This document shows positions 7,291 to 13,852 of a DNA stretch of 16,613 nucleotides, piece after piece. Made by a program: the position numbers and the translations under genes. Source of the DNA: Campylobacterota bacterium (GTDB taxonomy: Bacteria; Campylobacterota; Campylobacteria; Campylobacterales; SZUA-545); the NCBI GenBank assembly GCA_003561815.1, contig PWVP01000111.1, positions 1-16,613 on the forward strand, in the 5' to 3' direction. Position 1 is the first letter of the stretch, and the number at the start of each line of letters is the position of its first letter. The notes beneath the pieces were generated by a model. The model saw only the letters and a list, made by a program, of their open reading frames with translations, was not told where the DNA came from and did not search any database.

Positions 7291-7296
7291 ATTATA
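7291..7296 (-). promoter_or_regulatory. -10 box for the binding-protein/kinase operon
   Basis: A perfect TATAAT on the minus strand. The expected leader of about 20 nt contains the AAAGG ribosome-binding site of the binding-protein gene. TTGATA lies 20 nt upstream, too far for a standard -35. An 8 bp palindrome, TGGCGCCA (7284-7291), lies at the expected transcription start. Confidence 0.6.
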
Positions 7297-7323
7297 GCAG
7301 ATCCGGCTCACACGAATATCAAA

Positions 7324-7345
7324 AGTAGCCTATAATAGCGCTACT
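7324..7345. repeat. Inverted repeat flanking the oxygenase-luxS-metK -10 box (candidate operator)
   Basis: AGTAGC (7324-7329) and GCTACT (7340-7345) are perfect 6 bp inverted arms around a 10 nt spacer that contains the TATAAT of the rightward promoter. A factor bound here would block that promoter. The regulator is not identified and the arms are short, so chance cannot be excluded. Confidence 0.35.
7331..7336 (+). promoter_or_regulatory. -10 box for the oxygenase-luxS-metK run
   Basis: A perfect TATAAT, 35 bp from the oppositely directed TATAAT of the binding-protein operon. Transcription would begin near 7343, giving a leader of about 25 nt with GAAGG (7357-7361) ahead of the GTG start. 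No clear -35 is seen. Confidence 0.6.
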
Positions 7346-7367
7346 GATCTGACATTGAAGGCCCCGC

Positions 7368-8057
7368 GTGAAACCCCTCACCCAAAAAGTGCAGTACGAC
7401 CCAGCCCCCTTAGAGGGCAAGGTGCCGCCTGAGGTCGCCTGGCTGCCTAGCAGCTTTCATGACTACCCCTTCTGGATCAAAGAGGGGTTTTTAGACCCCC
7501 AAAGCGCCGATAGGCTCTATCAGGACGCCTACCACACACGGCGGGTTCGCCCTGCCAGGGTGATACGCGCCGATCGCCCCACCGCCCAGGTCGATCGCCA
7601 CCACCGCCGTACCGATTGGTTGGCGCTCAGCGAGGAGTCTGAGGATCTCTACCAGGCGCGCTTTTTGGCGATCAAGCCCGAGATCGAGCGCTTTTTTAAT
7701 CTGGTGCTTTTAGAGAGCTCTCCGCCCCAGGCGCTCGGTTATGGCGCAGGGGACTACTACAGCTGCCATGCGGATAACTGCAGCATCATCACCGATGCCC
7801 ATCAGGCGATTGTGCGGTGGCAGCCGGTGGCCAGTCAGCGCAAGATCACCACCGTCTGCTTTCTCAATGACCGCTTCAGTGGTGGTCAGCTGCGCTTTGA
7901 CTACCTCTATGAGAACAATCGGCCAATCGTCATCACCCCAAAAGCGGGCACACTCATCGCCTTTGGCGCCAACCCCTACTTCGCCCACTCGGTTCTCAAG
8001 GTGCTCGATGGCTACCGGATCACCCTGGCACACTGGCACGATGCCCTTAGGCTATAG
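7368..8057 (+). CDS. 2-oxoglutarate/Fe(II)-dependent oxygenase (prolyl 4-hydroxylase-like)
   Basis: A 229-residue cytoplasmic protein with the double-stranded beta-helix fold of 2OG-Fe(II) oxygenases. These enzymes use 2-oxoglutarate and O2 to hydroxylate a protein or small molecule. The metal triad is visible: H134-A-D136 in YYSCHADN, and H207 in PYFAHSV. R217 (GYRITLAHW) is placed to bind the 2OG carboxylate. FLNDRFSGGQLRFDY (165-179) is the typical strand pair between them. The N-terminal 110 residues carry no recognised domain. GTG start with GAAGG upstream. It is the first gene after the divergent promoter and is only 36 bp ahead of luxS. The substrate is unknown; the P4Hc-like C-terminus suggests a macromolecular substrate, but that is speculative. 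Confidence 0.88.
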   Translation: MKPLTQKVQYDPAPLEGKVPPEVAWLPSSFHDYPFWIKEGFLDPQSADRLYQDAYHTRRVRPARVIRADRPTAQVDRHHRRTDWLALSEESEDLYQARFLAIKPEIERFFNLVLLESSPPQALGYGAGDYYSCHADNCSIITDAHQAIVRWQPVASQRKITTVCFLNDRFSGGQLRFDYLYENNRPIVITPKAGTLIAFGANPYFAHSVLKVLDGYRITLAHWHDALRL

Positions 8058-8061
8058 CTGG

Positions 8062-8067
8062 TAAAAT
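8062..8067 (+). promoter_or_regulatory. Possible internal -10 box ahead of luxS
   Basis: TAAAAT in the 36 bp gap between the oxygenase gene and luxS. It would give a leader of about 20 nt containing AAAGGA (8083-8088). It may allow luxS-metK expression independent of the upstream gene; evidence is a single hexamer. Confidence 0.25.
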
Positions 8068-8093
8068 CCACACCAAACAGCCAAAGGATCCCT

Positions 8094-8615
8094 ATGCCGT
8101 TACTGGATAGCTTCTGCGTTGATCACACCCGTATGCGTGCCCCGGCGGTGCGCAAAGCCAAGGTGATGACCACCCCCGGTGGCGATACGCTCAGTATCTT
8201 TGATCTCCGCTTTACCCGACCCAATAAAGAGCGCATCAGCGCCAAGGCGATCCACACCCTTGAGCACCTCTTTGCGGGCTTTATGCGCGATCACCTCAAC
8301 GGCCCGACAGTGGAGATTATCGACATCTCCCCGATGGGGTGTCGCACCGGCTTTTACATGAGCCTGATCGGCACCCCTAGTGAATCGGAGGTGCTACAGG
8401 CCTGGGCTAAGAGCATGGATGATGTGCTCAAACTCAAAAAAAAGCGCGACATTCCTGAACTCAACAGGTATCAGTGCGGCACCTACAAGATGCACTCACT
8501 CAAGGGGGCGCAGCGGGTGGCCAAACGGGTGCTCAAACGGGGTATTGGCATTATGGACAACACCGCCTTGGCGCTGGATAGCAAGACTTTGAAAAAACTC
8601 ACAAAGGACTGTTAG
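8094..8615 (+). CDS. luxS: S-ribosylhomocysteine lyase (AI-2 synthase)
   Basis: LuxS cleaves S-ribosylhomocysteine to homocysteine and 4,5-dihydroxy-2,3-pentanedione, the AI-2 precursor (EC 4.4.1.21), as part of the activated methyl cycle. The 173 residues are of usual length. The HTLEH motif gives metal ligands H54 and H58 with catalytic E57. The catalytic cysteine is C83 in MGCRTGFYM, and C128 in QCGTYKMH is the third metal ligand. All active-site residues are present. It starts at ATG with AAAGGA 5 nt upstream and is followed after only 3 nt by metK, so methyl-cycle genes are paired. The nucleosidase (Pfs/Mtn) that makes the LuxS substrate is not in the window. Confidence 0.98.
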   Translation: MPLLDSFCVDHTRMRAPAVRKAKVMTTPGGDTLSIFDLRFTRPNKERISAKAIHTLEHLFAGFMRDHLNGPTVEIIDISPMGCRTGFYMSLIGTPSESEVLQAWAKSMDDVLKLKKKRDIPELNRYQCGTYKMHSLKGAQRVAKRVLKRGIGIMDNTALALDSKTLKKLTKDC

Positions 8616-8618
8616 ATT

Positions 8619-9821
8619 ATGTATCTTTTTACCTCCGAAGCGGTGAGTCCTGGCCACCCGGATAAGTGCGCCGATATCGTCTCAGACTCTATTGTGGACT
8701 TTCTGCTTTCTCAGGATCCCAAAGCCCGGATCGCCAGTGAGGTCTTTATCGCCGGGCGCCACCTCTTTATCGGGGGCGAGGTGACCACCGCCGCGCAGGT
8801 GAGCGATGCGGACTACCGGCGCGTAGCCAAAGAGGCGATCGCGCGCATCGGCTACGGACGCAGCTGCGGGTTTGACCGCTGCCAGACACTCCACCCGGAC
8901 GATCTGCACATCAGCGTCCATATCAACCGCCAGTCGCCCGATATCAATCAGGGGGTCGATCGCGAGAGCGGCGAGATGGGTGCCGGGGATCAGGGGATCA
9001 TGTTCGGGTTTGCCAGTGACGAGGCCGATGAGTATATGCCCGCGGCCATCAGCTACGCCCGGCTGCTCTGCCAAAAAATCTACGACTACGCCCTGGCCCA
9101 CCCCGATGAGCTGGGGGTGGATATCAAAACCCAGGTGACCATCGACTACGGCACCAAAGAGAACTTTATCCAGGCGCGCCCGGAGCGCATCCACACCATC
9201 GTCATCTCTGCGCCCAGCGTGGAGCAGATGGCGATCGAGCAGGTGCGTGCACTACTGCAAAGCCAGATCGATCAGGCCGGTCTACCCCCGGCGCTTTACG
9301 ATCCAGACTCATGCATCGTTCATCTCAACCCCACCGGCCGCTATGTCAACCACGGGCCACTACACGACTCGGGGCTGACCGGTCGCAAACTGATTGTGGA
9401 TAGCTTCGGCGGCTACGCCCCCATCGGCGGCGGTGCGCAATCCTCCAAAGACTACACCAAAGTCGATCGCTCCGGCCTCTATGCGGCCCGCTGGATTGCA
9501 AAAAACATCGTCGCCGCCGGATTGGCAAAAAAGGCGCTGGTGCAGCTAAGCTACGCCATCGGGGTGGCACGCCCCACCTCTATCAGTGTCGATACCCAGT
9601 TTACGGCTATCGAAGGGGTGAGCGATGAGGCGCTCAGCGCAGCGATCGAGGCGCAGTTTCCCCTCACCCCCGGCTGGATTACCGAAACTTTCGGCCTGGA
9701 TCGCCCCTCTACAGAAACCTTCTGCTATGCCGATGTTGCTGCAAAAGGGCAGGTAGGGATCCGGGGCTATCCGTGGGAGCAACTCGACACAAGCGGCTGG
9801 TTTCGATCGCTACGCCCATAG
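8619..9821 (+). CDS. metK: S-adenosylmethionine synthetase
   Basis: MetK makes S-adenosylmethionine from methionine and ATP (EC 2.5.1.6) in the cytoplasm. The 400 residues show GHPDKCADIVSDSIVD (12-27), the hexapeptide-region GAGDQGIMFGFA (121-132), the flexible HTIVISAPS segment, FGGYAPIGGGAQSSKDYTKVDRS (around 260-283), and the C-terminal RPTSISVDTQF and AFETF-type (WITETFGL) segments. The P-loop-like segment reads GGGAQSSKDYTKVDRS where many bacteria have GGGAFSGKDPTKVDRS; the catalytic Lys, Asp and Arg are retained. Translation initiates at ATG 3 nt after the luxS stop, using AAAGGA inside the luxS end, so the two are co-expressed. Confidence 0.98.
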   Translation: MYLFTSEAVSPGHPDKCADIVSDSIVDFLLSQDPKARIASEVFIAGRHLFIGGEVTTAAQVSDADYRRVAKEAIARIGYGRSCGFDRCQTLHPDDLHISVHINRQSPDINQGVDRESGEMGAGDQGIMFGFASDEADEYMPAAISYARLLCQKIYDYALAHPDELGVDIKTQVTIDYGTKENFIQARPERIHTIVISAPSVEQMAIEQVRALLQSQIDQAGLPPALYDPDSCIVHLNPTGRYVNHGPLHDSGLTGRKLIVDSFGGYAPIGGGAQSSKDYTKVDRSGLYAARWIAKNIVAAGLAKKALVQLSYAIGVARPTSISVDTQFTAIEGVSDEALSAAIEAQFPLTPGWITETFGLDRPSTETFCYADVAAKGQVGIRGYPWEQLDTSGWFRSLRP

Positions 9822-9833
9822 GGGGGCTATCAC

Positions 9834-11930
9834 ATGGCGGCTGGCAGCGGTATCGAGAGTGGCGCCCAGGAGGCGGCAGCACTCATCGAGTCGGAGGCGT
9901 GGCTGGCGGTTATCAGCGCCAGTGGTACGCTCCACTACCTTACAGAGGGGGCGCCAACCGCGCTGCAGCGCTTTGAGGCCCCTGCCCCCGAGGTCAACAC
10001 CGGTACCGCTACCCACCTCTGTCTCTATCTCCCCTCCAAAGGCCGTCTTTGCCTGATGGATTACAGCCCCCAGAAGCGGGGCTACACGCAGCCGCGATCG
10101 CTACCCTTTAAAGAGCCCGTCTTAGCGCGCTTTAGCCCCGATGGCACCCTGCTAGCAGCGGGCGATAGCCAAGGGCACCTGTGGCTGATACACACCCGCA
10201 CGGCTAAGGCCATCACGCTACTGCCCAAGTGCGCAGACGCCATCAGCCTGATCGCCTTTAGCGCAGATGGAAGCCTGCTCGCCTACGGAAGCCACGCGAA
10301 GGATCTACACCTCTTCGATCTCAACGAACAGAGCCTTTTAGAGAGCAGCGCCCAGAGCCACACCCTCACACTGGGGGGCTTTCTGCACACCCGCCGCGCG
10401 CTTATTCTCGGCACACGCCAAAACGAGATCACCCTCTACGATCTCCAAGAGCGGCGCAGCCATACGATTAAACGACGGCTTGAGGGGTGGCCCACAGCCC
10501 TCTATCTCGAAAAGAGCGATCGCTACGGGGTGGTTGGCGACAAGGCGGGCGCACTCTGGCTGCTCAACTTAAGCGATCGCCCCTGGGATCTTGAGCCGAT
10601 CGCGCACTTTCATCAGCCGATCGTCTCTATTCGAGCACACGCTGGCGCCCTGTGGGTGCTGCTCCAAAACGGTACGCTCCACCCTCTGCCCCTACAAGAG
10701 CCGCTTGAAGAGATCGAAAAGCTTGCGCGCGAGGGTCGCGCCGCCGAAGCGATCGCCCTGGCGCAGCGCTACCCCTGGCTACGCCATAGCGATCGCTACC
10801 AGGTGCTCGATGAGCTCTTTGAGCGGGCGACCCGTGAAGCGGCGGCCAACTACCTTAAGCGGCGCAGCCAGGTTGCCGCTAAATCACTCAACCCCTTTCG
10901 AGCCGAAAAGCGGTACCAAAGCCGCATTCAGGCACTCGAGATCTTTGCGAGTAAAATCGCCGCCTTCGGAGAGGCGATCGAGGCGCAGCGCTATGACCGC
11001 GCCTACGCCCTGGCCGAGAGCCACGACTTCTACCGCCGCCTGGAGGCGTACGAGGAGCTTGACCGCCTCTTTGAGGTGAAGTTTCGCGCAGCGATACTGA
11101 TGCTCACCGGCAAACGGCCCGATACGGTGGGGGCACGAAAAGCGCTCGATGAGTTTAGCCGGGTGGCGACCAAATCCAAGCTGCTTCAACACCTCTTTGA
11201 GCAGCCGCGACTCTTTCAGGCGGCCGATCACCTGATCAAAAACAAGCGCTACGGTGAGTTTGCCGCCCTGATGGATCGCTACCCCATCCTAAAGACCACC
11301 CCCCTCTTTCGCCGCTACGAACAGGCGGCCAAGGAGGCGCTGAAGGTGTTTGGGGCGCTGATGAAGGCGGGCGATCGGCAAGAGGCGCTTAACCAGGCCG
11401 AGGTGATTCGTGAAGCGTATAAGGGGTACTATCCGCAGCTTGAAAAGAGCCTGGCGACCCTGCGAATCGAGATGGCCTTTAGCAAGTCGCTTCAGGAGGG
11501 GAACTTCCAAAGCGCGCTCTCCTATGCGATGCGCCACACACTCCTGATGAGCCATCCGGCCTACCTTAGCGTCTTTGACCACTACGCACAGCGCTTTGAT
11601 CGCGCCTATGAGCACGCCTTTAAGCTGGAGTTTGAACCGATGCACCACCTGCTGCAGCCGCTCGGTAAAATCCGCTACTTTAAGGCGCGAATTTTGCTGA
11701 TCTATCAGTGCTACTATCTAGAGGAGCTTCGGCGCACCGCTGCCACCTTAAGCGGTGAGCGGCTTGAGCAGGCTTTGCGGCGTTTTGTGGAGCGCTTTGG
11801 CAACCCGCCGGCTCTGGGCTGGGCGCTAGCGCCCATGAAGCTGCTCGATCCCCTGCGCGCGCAGCTGAGCTGGACAGAGCCCGGCGGCTTCTGGCGCAAA
11901 CCGCTCATCACCTCGCTTTTGGGGGATTAG
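9834..11930 (+). CDS. Large beta-propeller plus alpha-helical-repeat protein of unknown function
   Basis: A 698-residue protein without signal peptide or membrane segments, so probably cytoplasmic. Residues about 20-290 look like a WD40-type beta-propeller: repeated units such as ARFSPDGTLLAAGDSQGHLWLI (98-119) and AFSADGSLLAYGSHAKDLHLFDL (141-163). Residues about 290-698 are almost entirely helical with a loosely repeating pattern of an aromatic or Gly-Arg followed by paired Ala/Leu positions and RYPWL/RYPIL-like caps (for example 300-325 and near 385, 470, 520 and 560), consistent with an alpha-solenoid scaffold. No catalytic motif is visible. The start ATG follows metK by 12 bp with a G-rich run (GGGGGG) as ribosome-binding site, so it reads through from the luxS-metK operon. 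The last 4 bp overlap the convergent gene. A protein-protein scaffold is the most I can infer. Confidence 0.8.
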   Translation: MAAGSGIESGAQEAAALIESEAWLAVISASGTLHYLTEGAPTALQRFEAPAPEVNTGTATHLCLYLPSKGRLCLMDYSPQKRGYTQPRSLPFKEPVLARFSPDGTLLAAGDSQGHLWLIHTRTAKAITLLPKCADAISLIAFSADGSLLAYGSHAKDLHLFDLNEQSLLESSAQSHTLTLGGFLHTRRALILGTRQNEITLYDLQERRSHTIKRRLEGWPTALYLEKSDRYGVVGDKAGALWLLNLSDRPWDLEPIAHFHQPIVSIRAHAGALWVLLQNGTLHPLPLQEPLEEIEKLAREGRAAEAIALAQRYPWLRHSDRYQVLDELFERATREAAANYLKRRSQVAAKSLNPFRAEKRYQSRIQALEIFASKIAAFGEAIEAQRYDRAYALAESHDFYRRLEAYEELDRLFEVKFRAAILMLTGKRPDTVGARKALDEFSRVATKSKLLQHLFEQPRLFQAADHLIKNKRYGEFAALMDRYPILKTTPLFRRYEQAAKEALKVFGALMKAGDRQEALNQAEVIREAYKGYYPQLEKSLATLRIEMAFSKSLQEGNFQSALSYAMRHTLLMSHPAYLSVFDHYAQRFDRAYEHAFKLEFEPMHHLLQPLGKIRYFKARILLIYQCYYLEELRRTAATLSGERLEQALRRFVERFGNPPALGWALAPMKLLDPLRAQLSWTEPGGFWRKPLITSLLGD

Positions 11931-12427
11931 TGTCGATTAGGTTCTAGGTTTTGTAACTTCAGTGCGAAACGAACCTCCTCTAAACTCGCGCGCATCTGCT
12001 GGGCGATCTCATCGGGGGTGTGGCCCGCCTTATGCAGCGCGATCACCCGGGAGGTGTCCAGGGTGTTGGCCGCTGGCAGGGAGAAGTGCTCCTTTAGCCG
12101 CTCCTCAATGCGATCGAGCCGGATACGCTCATACTCCGCCTCCTCGCCTAGCGCCTGCACCTCCCGACGAACCACCTGGGCCGCTTTGGCGATCGCCTCG
12201 GCACTCTCACTACGGAAGTGCTCCTCGCTCTCCTGGCGATTCTGACTCATCTGCTCTTTAAGGCGGGTTTCGAGCTTAAACATCTCCCTTTGGAGCACCT
12301 CCACCCCCGCTTCAAAGGCGCGCATCCGCTTGGAGAGTGCCGCATCGCGCACCACCTGATAGAGGATCAAAATCACCACCACACCACTTAAAAGCCCCAA
12401 AAGGAGCAGCATCTCACTCTGAGCCAT
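11927..12427 (-). CDS. Membrane-anchored coiled-coil protein with DUF2802/DUF6115-like HTH tail
   Basis: A 166-residue protein: one N-terminal membrane helix (about 6-25), a long charged heptad-rich coiled coil (about 32-112), then a compact C-terminal segment (about 125-158) reading VIALHKAGHTPDEIAQQMRASLEEVRFALKL. This has the pattern of a small helix-turn-helix seen in DUF2802/DUF6115-type proteins of Campylobacterota and other groups. Function is unknown; the tail could bind DNA or protein on the cytoplasmic side. Start ATG 12427 has AAAGG 6 nt upstream and overlaps the preceding gene by 14 nt; an ATG five codons later is possible but less supported. Its stop overlaps the convergent beta-propeller gene by 4 bp. 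Confidence 0.75.
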   Translation of the reverse strand: MAQSEMLLLLGLLSGVVVILILYQVVRDAALSKRMRAFEAGVEVLQREMFKLETRLKEQMSQNRQESEEHFRSESAEAIAKAAQVVRREVQALGEEAEYERIRLDRIEERLKEHFSLPAANTLDTSRVIALHKAGHTPDEIAQQMRASLEEVRFALKLQNLEPNRH

Positions 12428-12953
12428 TATTTGCCTTTAGTTGTCGAATCATAATCCGCTCACGGGAGGCGACATAGCCATCCCAGGAGCGCTGGTCACG
12501 CTCATGCAAAAGCCCCAGCTGCCCCACCTGCGCACTGAGCGCCACGAAAAAGAGCGGCAGATCCCGCTGCGGAAAAACCGGCATCTCGATGCGGCCATAG
12601 TAGTGCTGATCGGGCTTTAAGAGCGGCTCCTGGAGCCTAAAGTGGGTAAAGTTCACCCCCGAAATCGCCGCTTTTTCAGAGAGCGTCAGGCGATTGGGCG
12701 CACCGCCCTCCAGCTGGGCACTTAGGGCATCCATTTTGCGGTGAAGCTCCACAAGAAGCTGCAAAACCACCGGATCGCTCTCTTTGGTCTCCCCCCGGGC
12801 TCTAGCGAGTTTGAGCCACTGGCCCACCGGATCCTCATCGCTCTCAGCCATCTTATCAAACTCCCGCTCAAACGCCTTGGGATCCTCCGCCTCCAGAGCA
12901 AAGCGAATATGAATCGGCGCTGGAATCCAGCGCAGGCTCTCTACATCCGCCAC
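12414..12953 (-). CDS. Conserved cytoplasmic protein with a PilZ-like C-terminal half (function unknown)
   Basis: A 179-residue soluble protein. The N-terminal 90 residues are acidic and helical (DPKAFEREFDKMAESDED...). Residues about 90-170 form a predicted beta-rich domain: LTLSEKAAISGVNFTHF, then HYYGRIEMPVFPQRDLPLFFVAL, ending YVASRERIMIRQL. This order resembles a PilZ domain (NxSxxG turn followed by LxLxIxLP-type strands), but the RxxxR c-di-GMP binding pair is not evident, so any c-di-GMP binding is doubtful. GTG start is chosen because AGGAG lies 7 nt upstream (12961-12965). It overlaps the prenyltransferase gene by 13 nt and the following gene by 14 nt, so the three are one translationally coupled operon. 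Confidence 0.65.
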   Translation of the reverse strand: MADVESLRWIPAPIHIRFALEAEDPKAFEREFDKMAESDEDPVGQWLKLARARGETKESDPVVLQLLVELHRKMDALSAQLEGGAPNRLTLSEKAAISGVNFTHFRLQEPLLKPDQHYYGRIEMPVFPQRDLPLFFVALSAQVGQLGLLHERDQRSWDGYVASRERIMIRQLKANNGSE

Positions 12954-13801
12954 AGCTGATCTCCTACTATAAAGATAAAGAAAATAACGCCCAAATAGCC
13001 ATTAACCGTAAAAAAGGCGCGGTTGATATGCTCCATCCCCTGCGCAGCGATTTTGTGCTCGGCTATCAGCATCGCTCCGCAGATCGCCACACCGATCAGA
13101 GCCAGCAGACCCAGATCGGCCAGATGGCAAAAGAGCAGCCACGCCCCAAAGGCGATCAGATGAAAAAGGCGCGCTATGACGAAGGTGCCCCCCTGCCCAA
13201 AACGGGCCGGAATCGAATGGAGCCCCAATTGACGATCAAACGCCTCATCCTGAAGTGCATAGAGCAGATCAAAGCCCGCCACCCAAAACAGCCCCCCCAC
13301 CGCCAAAGCGATCGACCAGAGCGGCACCGCGCCCAAAACCGCCACCACCCCCGCAATCGGCGCGAGGGCGAGGGCAAGCCCTAAAAAGAGGTGTGCTGAG
13401 GCTGAGAAGCGCTTAATGAGCGAGTAGGCGCCCAAAATCACCAAAAAGGGGAGCGCCAGCTTAAAAGCAAGCGCGTTGATCAGATAGCTCACCGCCACAA
13501 AGAGCAGCGCATTGGCCGCCACAAAGAGCGTCATCGCCCGCACACTCAAACGCCCATCCACGCTCGGACGCGAAGCGGTACGGGGGTTGAGTGCATCGTA
13601 GCGCCGATCGACCAGGCGGTTAAACCCCATGGCGAAGTTGCGGGCACTCACCGCCGCTAAGAGCCCCAGCCCTAGCAGCGTCCAGCCAAACCAGCCACCG
13701 GCGGCTACCACCATCGCCGTGAAGATAAAAGGGAGCGAAAAGAGGGTGTGCTCAAACACCACCAGCTCTGAAAAGTTTCGTAGCCACCGCTTTAGTTGCA
13801 T
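12941..13801 (-). CDS. mqnP: UbiA-family prenyltransferase, probably menaquinone MqnP
   Basis: A 286-residue polytopic membrane enzyme that transfers a polyprenyl chain to an aromatic acceptor. In organisms using the futalosine route to menaquinone, this step is carried out by MqnP. The two UbiA Asp motifs are visible: N61-xxx-D65-xxx-D69 (FNRLVDRRYDALNPRTASRP) and D178-LLYALQD185-EAF-D189 (second Mg-diphosphate site, followed by LGLHSIPARFG). About eight hydrophobic helices follow the expected spacing. Start ATG has AAAGG 8 nt upstream. It leads a minus-strand operon and diverges from miaA across 51 bp. The family is certain. The acceptor is inferred from the Campylobacterota context; 4-hydroxybenzoate prenylation (UbiA) is the alternative. 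Confidence 0.9.
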   Translation of the reverse strand: MQLKRWLRNFSELVVFEHTLFSLPFIFTAMVVAAGGWFGWTLLGLGLLAAVSARNFAMGFNRLVDRRYDALNPRTASRPSVDGRLSVRAMTLFVAANALLFVAVSYLINALAFKLALPFLVILGAYSLIKRFSASAHLFLGLALALAPIAGVVAVLGAVPLWSIALAVGGLFWVAGFDLLYALQDEAFDRQLGLHSIPARFGQGGTFVIARLFHLIAFGAWLLFCHLADLGLLALIGVAICGAMLIAEHKIAAQGMEHINRAFFTVNGYLGVIFFIFIVGDQLWRM

Positions 13802-13838
13802 TAATTACGCCTTTGGCGGCGATTTTAACATAGCGGCC

Positions 13839-13846
13839 ATTATAAT
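13839..13846. promoter_or_regulatory. Overlapping divergent -10 boxes (mqnP and miaA)
   Basis: The sequence ATTATAAT reads TATAAT on both strands: 13841-13846 on plus and 13839-13844 on minus. On plus it ends 6 nt before the miaA ATG, so transcription would start at the ATG itself. On minus it would give a leader of about 30 nt with an AAAGG site for mqnP. No -35 boxes are evident. Confidence 0.55.
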
Positions 13847-13852
13847 TATCCG

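Noticed and set aside
8682..9194. 170-codon minus-strand open frame in metK
   Set aside because: Shadow of metK in a GC-rich sequence; no independent support.
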